From Cristatella mucedo (lineage: Eukaryota > Bryozoa > Phylactolaemata > Cristatellidae): DNA of 64,000 nt. Below are positions 1 through 10,138 of the stretch, in pieces (the first letter of the stretch is position 1; every line of letters begins with the position of its first letter). Under the pieces are notes generated by a model. It searched no databases. It saw only the letters and a list, made by a program, of their open reading frames with translations, and was not told the DNA's origin. The position numbers were made by a program, and so were the translations under genes. The stretch is taken from positions 12,895,001-12,959,000 of the forward strand of contig WPIO01000001.1 in the NCBI GenBank assembly GCA_009760855.2, in the 5' to 3' direction.

Positions 1-642
1 ATTGACTTTTTAATTTCCCGACTACTTCTTTGCCCTCCATATAACATAGATAGGACAGGTCTCAAAATTGGAAGGTCATTTTTATCACGTACTAGGTCAT
101 ATGAAAGATGGAAATTTGTTGTAATATGACCCTCGGATTGTCGTCGAATTGCATGGTCACGTAAGAGGTACTCATTTTTTCCACATGTGACCGTTTTCAG
201 CAAAAGATCTACACTAACCGCTGTAATCTTCTAGTAATCTCAGCGTATTTATTTTTTGCCCGCTGTGAAACTCGCTTCAATAAGCACGGACCGTGATAGG
301 AAAAAGTCAACAAAGACGTCTGCTTAAGCAGATATCCGATGAAGACCCAGGGGTGCAAATGACGGCAGTGATACGGCAGTGCCGAGCTATCGTCGGTCTG
401 TAGAACACGAATGGGCGCACCCCTCTCTAGTGCGTATGTCTTGATTTCAATGCAGGTCAGAATCTTTGAGGAACTTAACCTTTACCTTTGCGGGCTATCT
501 AATAGCAGTGGACTGGAAGGAGCTTGCCACCCGTCTGATGTCGCTGCAGTCGCATCCTCTGCAGCCTCTCTCTCTACACTCGGGCACGGCGTCACTCGAA
601 AAGGAGCTCTTGTATTAACAGAATCTTTGCCTCCTTGACATT
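1..642. other. No recognisable gene
   Basis: There are short open frames only, with no family motif or repeat recognised. If the SLC5-like gene is intact, this may be one of its introns. Confidence 0.5.
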
Positions 643-802
643 AGCTTGCCATCTTTTATTATTCAGCTCCGTTATGACAAGAAAATCCTCATTGAACCGC
701 CGTCCAAATTTGAATAGTGCAAAGCTTGCCATCTTTTATTATTCAGCTCCGTTATGACAAGAAAATCCTCATTGAACCGCCGTCCAAATTTGAATAGTGC
801 AA
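643..802. repeat. Tandem duplication, 2 x 80 bp, identical
   Basis: 643-722 and 723-802 are the same 80 bases (starting AGCTTGCCATC, ending TTTGAATAGTGCAA). A short partial third unit follows (AGCATGCC). Confidence 0.95.
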
Positions 803-984
803 AGCATGCCCAGGGCCTACGGTAACTGCGAAGAGGAAATGGGCTAGGCAAGTGTCATCCTGTGAAGTCAAACTCGAGACCTCCACAAAGCTAAAGTCAC
901 CTCATCTCTGAAGGCCAGCGAGGAGGAATGTTCGAGCACGTGCTCGATTTGTTCTGAATGCTGAATGGTGATTTGAGAGGACAA

Positions 985-1025
985 GAACGCCAGCTCTCAC
1001 TCCGACAGAGTGAGAGCTGGCGTTC
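985..1025. repeat. Perfect hairpin, 18-bp arms and 5-base loop
   Basis: Arm 985-1002 contains AACGCCAGCTCTCACTC and arm 1008-1025 is its exact reverse complement; the loop is CGACA. No coding frame or T-run suggests a function. Confidence 0.9.
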
Positions 1026-1650
1026 GGAAGCGTGAGCGCTGCCACGTGTCAAGCGATCACGTGCATCGTGAGGCCGCGTAGCAGTCCGCTTGTCCAGTTT
1101 GCCCGCTCAGCCGAACCCAGCGGTCGTGGCCGCCGCAGCCGCTGCAAGGCAGTGCCTCGGCGACCGGAGCTCGGGCGCTGAGCTGCGTTCGACTTGAATC
1201 AGCTCGGACAGGTAGAGAGCGAGATCTAGAAGCCTTTATCTGAGGCTTTAAAATTGCTACATCAGATCACTTGCACAAAGCAAACGGTAGAGCTACTGGT
1301 AAGTGGCACGACGCTGCTGATTATTCTTGTGGCATTTTGAAGCCAGGCATGTGCCTTTCCGCGTTCGTTATTTTGAAGAGATGTATATACAATGGCATTC
1401 TTCAGTGTCGCACTGCTAATCTCCACATTCTTCGCCCGATCGATGTACGCACGAATAAGATTGGTCCAACTGATATTGGGAGAAAATTATTTCTCTCTGA
1501 GCACTCAGCTTTAAGCTATATTGACTGGTTATAGAACCTTCAAATTTCATCATAATATTCTAGCGTCTAGGTTTCTCAGCTGTTTGTGCTCCACAAACGC
1601 TGCTGCGTCATGTCATTCTTACGTCATCTAATGGTAATTCATTTTCGTAG
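1026..1650. other. No recognisable gene; GC-rich patch at about 1070-1200
   Basis: The only open frame (1271-1534) has no recognisable motif. The segment ends at the SLC5-like acceptor, so it is presumably intronic. Confidence 0.45.
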
Positions 1651-1859
1651 AGCCAACATTCCTCAAGAAAGTCTTCAGTTGGGTGTGCGGCATCGAAAGT
1701 TCGCCAAAAGAGGCAGTGGTAATACCAGAGGAAGTACTGAAGGCGCAACTAGCACAAAGCATGTCCATCACAGAGGCCCCAGTATACCGGAAGTTGAACA
1801 ACTTTTTCGCTGTGGTCGTAATGGTGATGGCCACGTTTCTATGGGGATTTTTTGCATAA
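1651..1859 (+). CDS. Last exon of an SLC5/SGLT-like sodium/solute cotransporter (partial gene)
   Basis: The acceptor ATTTTCGTAG is followed by 2 bases and 68 codons ending in TAA: PTFLKKVFSWVCGIESSPKE, then SMSITEAPVYRKLNNFFA and VVVMVMATFLWGFFA-stop. SGLT-type SLC5 proteins end the same way: a W/F-x-x-CG-hydrophobic-E motif, a charged linker, a P-(L/V)-(W/Y)-R-x-x-N segment, then a final transmembrane helix ending in a short F-A. The family is recalled, not searched. The last helix (about residues 50-68 of the exon) would anchor the C-terminus in the plasma membrane. Upstream exons were not recognised in 1-1650 and probably lie left of the window. AATAAA at 2111-2116 fits as its polyadenylation signal. 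Confidence 0.72.
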
Positions 1860-2110
1860 AAGATGCGCGAGTGCAATTTCAATGTTTAAATTCAAGCTCC
1901 GCGAAGAATGTGAGTGCTACTTTAGCAAGCGCAGGTACTAAGTCTCGCTAGTTCACGCCCGTTTAATCTCGCGAAGCGAGTCTTACCATGAGCCAGCAAT
2001 GCAATTTAGTAGCTAGCGCCAGTGCACGTCGACGTCGAACTATTTCTGTAGACAGCCCACTGTTGACAGGCCAAAGTGAGGGGCCGGTATACAGCCTCGA
2101 TGTAATCAGT

Positions 2111-2116
2111 AATAAA
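2111..2116 (+). promoter_or_regulatory. Possible polyadenylation signal (AATAAA) for the SLC5-like gene
   Basis: AATAAA lies about 250 bases after the TAA of the SLC5-like terminal exon, on the same strand. Confidence 0.45.
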
Positions 2117-2440
2117 GCGTGAAATTATCCACATACATTTAATGAGAAAAAATCCTGCACAAGTTTTTTATTGAGATTGCAAAAGCCTCATTTGGTTAAT
2201 ACAAATGTTAGTTAAACTTACTTAGGTCTTCACTATTGGCAAACGTTTCCCAAGTCTATTGCTACATCTGATGAAATTTTCTTGACAAAACAAGTCTCAT
2301 CCGACCCTGTCTGTCTGTCGGCATGAGCGTTCCTCGAGTAGGACTAACTAAATATTTCCCCTCATCATGCAGGGCCGCAACTACTTTCCTGACAGCGCTG
2401 TCCTTGTTTATCTGCTGAGAATTGCAACTAACTCTTGTAT

Positions 2441-2543
<103 letters not shown>

Positions 2544-3170
2544 TAGTATCTGGACAGATACTTACTTGACTTTTATTGATGAGTCAAGCAAGTACTACCG
2601 CCTGTAGGAGTCCGGTTCTCAGCGATACGCGTCTCGATGCAAGTCCTGCCAGACGGCGCCTGGGAAGCGGTAATGACTGCCGTACTCAGCCAGAGCAGGC
2701 GAAAGTGTCAGTGCTATGACCAGTCGCAGAGACAAAGCCAGGGGGTAGCAGCAATGGCAGCTGCCACCCCTGGCATTTTAGGTGCGAGCCAAGTCTGACA
2801 CCCGGTTGGGCGGTCAGCCCGTGGTGCTTGGCAAGACACGACACAGCACGACACCCGGCCAGCCTCAGGCGCTGGGGGCGGCCCCAGGCCCCCCCCTTTA
2901 CAGGGTGTCTGTGTCCCCTCCAGACGCCACCCCTCCGGCGCTCCAATCTCGGCGTCGCCTCTGACTGGCCGTAAGCAATCCTGGCAGCTAAAAATTCAAT
3001 CAGTAACGACTAGGTTTGTGATAGGCACCTTAAATAAAAGTAAGGTCGTGTCCCACGGAGAAAGCTAAATCGCAGACCGTTGCATCTGACCTAGGTTGAG
3101 GCTTTTGGCAAATCAGTTATCTGACCGCTGGGCTGGTCAAAGTCCCAGAATGCACTATAGGTAACTCTCA

Positions 3171-3593
3171 GCTTAGATCAGAGGTCGGCAAACTCCGACC
3201 TTCAGGCCAGATATAGCCTAGCTAGTACTCCAGTCCGGCCTAACGCCCCCTAGTTATTTATAATTGGATCCGGCCTAATTAAGTTGACACGGTTTTATTC
3301 CCATTCATTACTGCTGGTTGCAGCTCAAGTTATCTGTGGCCTGTGTTCATTTTTTGAACTGATAGCAGGCGCTTGTATGAAACCGAAGTGGATGACCGCG
3401 GAGGGATGATAAATGTCTACCCCAATAATTCCCGTTTGCATTTGTGCGTCTGTTGCGACTTTTTGTTCGTCTGGCCAGGCTCCCTCCTGGCGGCCCTGTG
3501 GAGTGGGCGTGGTTTCTTCTGGCCTAGTGCGCCTGCTTGACCTCCTGAAATTGCCTAGTATTTCAAAAAATTTGCCTACCTCCTGGCTTAGAT
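3171..3593 (+). mobile_element. hAT-type MITE with perfect 8-bp target duplication
   Basis: The element spans 3179-3585. It begins CAGAGGTCGGCAAACTCC and ends with the inverted match (AAATTTGCCTACCTCCTG). It is flanked on both sides by GCTTAGAT (3171-3178 and 3586-3593). An 8-bp target duplication, CAG/CTG ends and about 14-bp inverted ends are hAT hallmarks. At 407 bp it is too short for a transposase, so it is non-autonomous. Confidence 0.88.
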
Positions 3594-3601
3594 GATGCTT
3601 G

Positions 3602-3717
3602 TATGTTTGTGTAAAGAGTGAGACTGTTTATCTCAGGACGGTGGCTCGACGTCTAGACAATCGTATCAGAATGCCTCAATCTATGAACATATATATATAT
3701 ATATATATATATATAAC

Positions 3718-3808
<91 letters not shown>

Positions 3809-3892
3809 CATAGATTGAGGCACTCTGATACGATTGTCTAGACGTCGAGCCACCGTCCTGAGATAAACAGTCTCACTCTTTGCACAAACATA
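3602..3892. repeat. Inverted repeat (88-bp arms, 2 mismatches) enclosing a TA/TG microsatellite
   Basis: Arms 3602-3689 and 3805-3892 are reverse complements except at two positions. The loop is (TA)n with (TG)n, about 115 bp. The two long open frames here are mirror images of each other and are not genes. Confidence 0.95.
3690..3806. repeat. (TA)n(TG)n microsatellite in the loop of the inverted repeat
   Basis: TA repeats with one interruption run to about 3728, then about 39 TG units. Confidence 0.97.
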
Positions 3893-3935
3893 AAAAAAAT
3901 AATATATATATATATATTGGCTGTCTATATGTCTG

Positions 3936-3938
<3 letters not shown>

Positions 3939-3993
<55 letters not shown>
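3939..3993. repeat. (AG)n microsatellite
   Basis: Uninterrupted AG dinucleotides just right of the inverted repeat. Confidence 0.97.
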
Positions 3994-3997
<4 letters not shown>

Positions 3998-4880
3998 AGG
4001 CTAAACGACGCTGACTGGGAGCATAAAAAGAGGAGCGGCTGCAGCTCTAAGGGATGTTGAAGTAGAACTAGTGCAATCTACAGGGTGCAGTGATCATAAT
4101 GATCGTACATATGAAACTCTCAGATATGTCTGATTTATAGCAATAATAATACAACACTTGCATATTTCTCTGAGCATCTAAATATCTTTCCCTGTAGTTT
4201 GAATATACTGGAAATGGGCAGCCATGGCACAATTTGCATTACTTCTAAAGATAAAACGAGCCTCAGTCGGCACTCACCCTAAAATAACGTTCGTTAAATA
4301 ATGTCCCCACAACTGGCCAGCAGCATTCCTCAACCGCGGCTATTTGTGTTGCATTTCAAATTTGCAAATAACCATTGCAGCAATAAATAACCCTAGCAGC
4401 ACAGCAGAATGAGGTGCAAAAGCAGCCCAAACAGGAAGGTTTTTAACAATCCTTACTTCCACCAGAGGTCACAGTCACCTGCTAGTTGTAGAAGCATACT
4501 AAAAAAGGGGGAATGACCAAGAGATAAAAACCTATGATTAAGATTTATCGCGTGTGGTGTCTTATGAAAGCTATTACTCGCCATGCTAATTATATCTCCA
4601 TCTGTATCTCTACCTAGAGATCCAGCAGAACTAGCAGAGAGACTTTACCTAAGTAAGCATTCCTGAGCTTGTCGTTTTAACTAGCAGCAGTGTTGACTCC
4701 TAGTAGGTATTTGCACTAAAACCTGAGCAGAACATACTTGATAAGTTTGCATGAAAGTTGCGGCCCTTCGTAACAAACATCGCTTACCTTCTACTGAATC
4801 TGACATGGAATATAAGACTTGGTTTTATCTGAAATTAATTGCTCAAGTGTCTTTGATAGGAATCGCAGCAGAAAGACAGG
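3994..4880. other. No gene or repeat recognised
   Basis: AT-rich sequence with no open frame of note on either strand. Confidence 0.5.
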
Positions 4881-4884
4881 GTGG

Positions 4885-5370
4885 AAATTACTTCAGTTGT
4901 CCTGGTCGAGTGGTGACTTCTTAAAATAAGGCCTGACAATAACCTCTGTGGGAGAATCTTGGACACAATCTGAGGCATGTGACAGAATTATTATATTAGT
5001 CATACAAAGCAGTAATAAATCTTGGCCTCTTTGAATGATACGAGAAGGTATGTGGTCTAGAGCGCTAGTTGGCTTCTTAGAGTGGAAGATAAATGTCAAT
5101 ATGGGGGCAGAAGGAGAAAGCTTATAGGTTAACATTGAGAATGAGCAGGATATTAAGGTTGTTGGAGACTTTGGGTAGAATTCAACCTTGAGAATGGCCT
5201 CTGATTTTGTCAATGTCGCTGACAAGGAAGCAAGAAAAACAATCTGCTAGATCGCCGCAAGGGTCGATATGTATGGTGCTCACTTGGGTGCGGTTAAGGA
5301 GATCATTAATGGTCGACATCGGTATTTTTGGAATGTACAACTGTGACTGCATTATTTTCTCATAGAATAG
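4885..5370 (-). mobile_element. LINE A internal fragment (linker and RT start)
   Basis: On the minus strand it translates to pieces such as SALDHIPSRI, LLLLCMTNIIILSHASD and VRPYFKKSPLDQDN. These match DPIPTVLLL ... TNIINMSLASG ... VRPLLKKATLDQEN in the copy at 46511-48523. It is decayed by substitutions and small indels. Confidence 0.8.
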
Positions 5371-5377
5371 AAGCTAA

Positions 5378-5917
5378 TAGTATTAATAATCATAATAAAT
5401 GTATATAGCCCCCTCAAAGAACTTAATCTCTTTCTTGGCACTTTACGTATGCTGTAAAGGAACCATGATCAAATGCTTAATGTTAGTATGCACAATATCA
5501 ACATGTAAGTATTGTTCATCCGTAACATGTAGAGTGTCAGTGCGAATGAGCATTCAAAGACAAATCGCAAGGACCTGCCAAATGCTGCGAGAAACTGGTG
5601 CTTTTTAGCTTAATTAAGGTCTCCAAGTCGGGGGATTTCATGATGCATGTCGGGAGTGAGTTCCAGGCTTTGGGTAGGTACGAACTGAAGGCACGATCTC
5701 CGACGAATTTGAGACTACTTCGAGCGAGAGTGCTATGCATGAGTAAATGTGTTTGCAATAGCACATCCATAGATCGAATCGACAGCACGACAGGCAGTTT
5801 ATTATCAATTGAAGGAAGCCACGCTGGATTTAGTGGCCTTGAGGACCGCTTCAGTCTGGGAGAAACCATCTGGGCATTATTGGGTCTGCTGTTCTCCTGT
5901 TGGTGACTTCCACCGGA
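5378..5917 (-). mobile_element. LINE A 3' fragment
   Basis: It begins with an AT-rich tail and the GCGCCCTCAGAGAACTTAAT-like 3' end. The minus strand then encodes [20 protein letters not shown], the conserved C-terminus. The same element seems to resume at 6120-6235 beyond a SINE. Confidence 0.82.
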
Positions 5918-5924
5918 GTAAAAA

Positions 5925-6105
5925 AAAATCTTAGCTGATTTAACAGCCTCATTCGTACAGCGGCAGAAGAGCCCTATCGGCCATCAACTCCGCTTGAAGT
6001 TGGCAATAAAGGAGCGCCCCAAGTGCGGGAATCAAAACCACGACCTCGGTCGTGAAGAGCGAGCATCTTACCTCCTGGGCTATCGCGGTGCAGTGTAGTA
6101 CGCTA
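5925..6105 (-). mobile_element. SINE S1 inserted in LINE A
   Basis: It carries the S1 body on the minus strand: AGCTGATTTAACAGCCTC, CAGAAGAGCC, CAATAAAGGA, GACCTCGGTCGTGAAGAG. It lies between two parts of the LINE A C-terminal region. Confidence 0.8.
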
Positions 6106-6119
6106 TCGAGGTACAGCGG

Positions 6120-6235
6120 ATCAATAGAGAGCTTTGAGGTTTAAGTCACAAAAGTGGGCGGTACGATGCATAGGCTGGTTTGTGAATAGTTCTGATAGGT
6201 AGGCTAGAGCCAGAGAATGGAGGGAATTAAGAGAC
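6120..6235 (-). mobile_element. LINE A continuation beyond the SINE
   Basis: GTGGGCGGTACGATGC ... GATAGGTAGGCTAGAGCC aligns with the C-terminal RT region at 46706-46770. Confidence 0.65.
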
Positions 6236-6239
6236 CTAA

Positions 6240-6760
6240 GCTGATTTGGCCTTGACCAATCGGAGGCCAGGGATGAATTAGTAAGACCTACAAAAATCAC
6301 CAGTCCATGGGAAGTCAGCCCGAATTCTCATAAGCTTATGCTCAGTATACCTAGCTAGTTTAAAATCTGTACTAAACCATAATCTGTAGGGGCGATGGCT
6401 TACACTACATTTAAATAGAGTATCAAACTCGTTCAGAACATCAGAAAGCGTCGGTATGCAGCACTCCACCAGTGATGATAGATTAGATGGACGATTAGGT
6501 AAAAGCGGAGATATTTTTTACGATTAGCTTTAATATCAAGGTTCATCTTATCATATCTTTTCATGATTCGCAGACAATTTTCGGCACCGAATGGATACAT
6601 ATTGCAGAGAGGTGGCGATCCGCACGTAATCATGCGAGCACATAGGGTAAGAGTAGGCAGAGTTGACAGATTGCAATCACAGGAAACAATCTCATCGAGA
6701 ATTCGACCTTTTATGTAAGTGGGTTTATCCACATGAGCCACTAGAAAAAAGGAATCAGCC
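6240..6760 (-). mobile_element. LINE A endonuclease-RT linker remnant
   Basis: The minus strand reads LWFSTDFKLARYTEHKL, matching LWFTTDIKLAKSTKRKL at the start of the 46.5-kb ORF. Further upstream DKPTYIKGRILDEIVS resembles the end of LINE endonucleases (x-PTHIKGHTLDLV). Several stops and shifts. Confidence 0.65.
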
Positions 6761-6874
6761 TAAGAGCAAAATTCACTTTATAGGGTAAGTTAGATTATCA
6801 AAATGAATTTTAAAATTTTGCAGCTTGAGGAAGGTACGATTTCTGGAAGATGTAATCGAAATGACAATCTGATA

Positions 6875-6972
6875 AATCATAATAATAATAAGAATCCATT
6901 TTATGTAGCGCCCTCGGAGAACTCGATATCTTTCTAGGCACTTTCCATTTGCTGCAAAGGAAGGATAGATGA
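6875..6972 (-). mobile_element. LINE A 3' tail fragment
   Basis: AATAATAATAA followed by GCGCCCTCGGAGAACTCG, TTTCTAGGCACTTTCC, TTTGCTGCAAAGG. Confidence 0.8.
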
Positions 6973-7751
6973 AGCAAGTCTTGTTACGGGGTTGGTCAAT
7001 TACTGCTACCTTTGGCAGCTGATGGTTGATGGGTCTCAGTACAAGAGATTCGAAAGTCTGCTTTTCGAGCGGACTGCAGACGACATAAAATTCAGCGAAG
7101 GAGCTGCTACTCCGTTACCAGTTTTCAATACATTTGGATATGAAAGAATGAACAGCCTGGTATGGTGGTGTCAGTAATTGTCGGTCAGTTAATGGATTTC
7201 AGCCAGGTCTCAGTCAAAGCAAACAAATTAGGGGTTCCTCAATAGTCACGTCACATATTATTAGGGTTTAATCGGATACGCAACACCGTGGGGAATTCCA
7301 TAGGCCCTTTTTATGACTGGCCCGGAGATTGTAGAAGGATCATGAATATTGGGTTAGGGTAATTCACTGCATTGATTTTGCGACATTGAAGCGCCAGGTT
7401 AGGTGGCTTAAAACACTGCAAGAAATGTGGTAGAATTTCCCTTTGCCACCTCTCTTACTTCGCAGGGTTTCCTGCGAGGCATACCCGATTCGCGAACCTT
7501 GGCAGAGGCAACAGCGTTCAGGAATGCTTTCGAAGGCAACATCAAAATGATTATGAGCATGCAAGAGAGTGTAGAGAATACCGGGGTAACTGATAGCAGC
7601 TGAAGCTCTAGTTGCAGATGGCTCCGGCAAGAGAGCGCGTGCTGACAGAACGGCGGGAAAGCTTACGCAACAAGTTGTTAACCTCCATAAACACGGACTT
7701 TCTCACGCGCTATGGAGAAAACAAGTGGATAAGGTTCAAACATGTCTTATT
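6973..7751. other. Degraded sequence, possibly LINE-derived; no gene
   Basis: The short minus-strand frame at 7364-7630 has a weak resemblance to a LINE endonuclease start. Nothing firmer can be supported. Confidence 0.3.
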
Positions 7752-8035
7752 TAATAATAATAATAATTCACTTGATAAAGCGCCCTCAGAGAACTTAATC
7801 TCTCTCTAGGCGCTTTACATTTGCTGTAAAGTGAAATGCAATTGAAAGGTAGGTAAAATCATGCTTGAAAAAACAAACGAAATGAATAATATGGTTAGGG
7901 GTGACATGCACAGGGTCAGCATGCAAATGTGGTTAGTGGCAGCATGCACAGTGTCAGCACGCATAAGCACATCAAGGACGAATCACAGGGACCCACTAAA
8001 TGCTGTCCTAAATATTTGTCTCAGATTCCATTTTT
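7752..8035 (-). mobile_element. LINE A 3' fragment
   Basis: ATT-type tail, then the standard 3' end and the CATGCACAGGGTCAGCATGC repeat motif found in all long LINE A copies. Confidence 0.88.
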
Positions 8036-8169
8036 TTGAGGTACGTCAAAACTTACAAATCCAGAAAGTTCTGCGCCAGTCAGAAGGCTCGAGTAGAGCG
8101 CTGGTAGAGAGCCAGAAGTGGAAGCTCTCTGTCTGTCTGTCAGGTTTAACTCAAGCTGTGTGTATGATA

Positions 8170-8335
8170 ATATTCTCGGTAGCTCAATTGCCCGAGGATT
8201 ATGGTAATAGTGAGTCATTTATAGGATCGACTCACACCGGAGTGTTCCACAACCTTTGCAGCACAACTCAGGCAGGCACTTTTAGCTGCCACGAGCCGGT
8301 TCACGTCATCGAATAGCTTAAAGTGTGCTGGGCGA
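8170..8335 (+). mobile_element. tRNA-like SINE, S3 family (degenerate)
   Basis: TATTCTCGGTAGCTCAATTG resembles a tRNA A box and matches the S3 start at 44108; a poor B box (GGATCGACTCAC) follows. Confidence 0.4.
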
Positions 8336-9884
8336 TGATTGACTGCACTTTACTTGGGCCCAGATGGAATTTAACTCAGAACGTCCAAGCCGATGTAATA
8401 GATCTAGTTTGGCGGAAGCAGAGGCAGTCGAGATGGGCGACCGAATAGAAGGGTTACCGTTAAGCTCGCATTATTGATTCAAGTTCACCTAATTATGCCG
8501 CATTCCGAGAATAACCAGCTGACGTGCTGTCATGACCCATTTAACTTAGGCTACTATTAGTCGTCTGAAACAGCGGTCTTGGTAGGCACATTTTTAGTTA
8601 AATTTTCATTTTTTTTAATTCAGCATTTCTTGCTGTGTTCTTTAGATAATATTAGATAGAAAGACCTGAGCTTAACATCGTGTACTCTATTTTTGCAGTG
8701 CCTTTATTTATTTGCATCATCTCTGATACCTGAGCAGCTGTTAATGGACTATAAATAGTTGAGTTTATGCAAAGCCTTTTGCAGTTATATCAGAAGAACC
8801 CTGACAGTAAAGCAGATAAAAAGAGTGAAACCAGAAAACGGCAAAATAAAATTGAAATCTGACTCCAGGGGGACCATTTAATGCAACTCTCCAGTACGAA
8901 TATTTATTCTATCCCTCCCTAAAAATCGCTGACTTGTCTACATAAAGCGCTTTCCTTTGACGACTCGTGCTTCGAATTGGAAGCAGGAAGTCTGAATATT
9001 AGTACATTTCCGCGCCCATCTTCACTGAGATCTCAAGAAACTATGAAAAAGCCGTCAATATCAGTGATTTTGCTGCTACCTGTAATAACAGAACGCTCGA
9101 TGGTGCAGTGCGTCTCTTTCGCTTAAAGCTCTTGCAATAGACTGAAAAATTAAGTATGTGATTAAGAACTAAAATTGTGCACCTTTTTAATCGAGGCGCA
9201 TCTAAACTATGAATCTCATTACAAGAGGCTATTTCATATAACCATACTCCATACTGAAGTAAACATCGCAGCGTCCTGTTCGTATAATGTCTCACAATGG
9301 ATGAGGGATCTCCACAAAATTTTAACCTTAACCATGAAATTGCCAACATTTGTAGATGGCTAATAACAATGTCAAGGTCGGACCACTTTAGAAAAGTCCT
9401 GGCTACACTCTTAATTTATATTAGCTAAACTGCAACCATTGGCTCTCGTAGATGCGAGAACGGCTCGTACTTTGGTGAGTCGTGTGCTTTGTTTTTATTT
9501 ATTTTTCGGGAAAAGAACAGAGCAAGAAAGATACACATGGAGGACCTTTGAGCTTCGGGCGTCACTTCCTTAGCCGTAGATTGCTATCCGTCACCTTACT
9601 AATCGTAGGCTGCCATTCTTTCAAAGTTCGCCCCGTAAGGCAGAGCGCTCTCTTCTCTACTCCAGATAAGGCAAGAGAGGAGCGGAAGAGCAAGAGGCAT
9701 CAAGTTAAACCGAGCGCATTTCTTATCTGCTACAGCGTGAGAGCTCGCTGAAAAATTTATTCGTGAATGCAGTGTACTGCATTTCAAGCTTTTGTACAGG
9801 AGAAAAGCCCTCGGCATCAGTAGCATTATTTAACAGTGGGTAGCTCGCTTGGGTTAATCATTTTAAAATAATTTATTTTCGCAG
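8336..9884. other. No gene recognised
   Basis: Two opposed open frames overlap near 9041-9363 without recognisable motifs. The segment ends at the second SLC5-like acceptor. Confidence 0.45.
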
Positions 9885-10138
9885 ATCTGGCCACTCTCCC
9901 AAAAATCCTCAACTGGCTATGCGGACTCGACAGTTCGCAGAATGAGGAAATGGCTGCGCTAAAGGAAGTGCTGGAGGCGCAAATTGGGCAGGGCATGTCA
10001 ATCAAAGAGGCCCCAATCCACGGGAAATTGAGCAACTTCTTCGCTTGTAATAGCCATGATGTCAGCCACTTCCGTTTGGTGCTTTTTTGCATACAAATTG
10101 GGATGGGGCATCGTTTGGATTCATCTAGCGCTGAATGA
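9885..10138 (+). pseudogene. Second SLC5-like terminal exon, frameshifted copy
   Basis: The acceptor ATTTATTTTCGCAG and the phase (2 bases, then codons) match the exon at 1651. LATLPKILNWLCGLDSSQNE, VLEAQIGQGMSIKEAPIH and GKLSNFFA align codon by codon with the first copy. Right after FFA a one-base insertion (43 bases between the conserved GCT and GCA codons, versus 42) throws the last membrane helix out of frame. The open frame then runs with an unrelated tail (CNSHDV ... DSSSAE) to TGA at 10136-10138, and the stop of copy 1 is TAC here. It could be a decayed tandem duplicate, or an alternative last exon giving a different C-terminus. No upstream exons were seen between the copies. Confidence 0.65.

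Noticed and set aside
3599-3853. Two similar frames on opposite strands
   Set aside because: They mirror each other because of the 88-bp inverted repeat.
4885-5917. One internally deleted LINE A
   Set aside because: For a minus-strand element the RT start should lie right of the 3' end; here the order is reversed, so these are two insertions.
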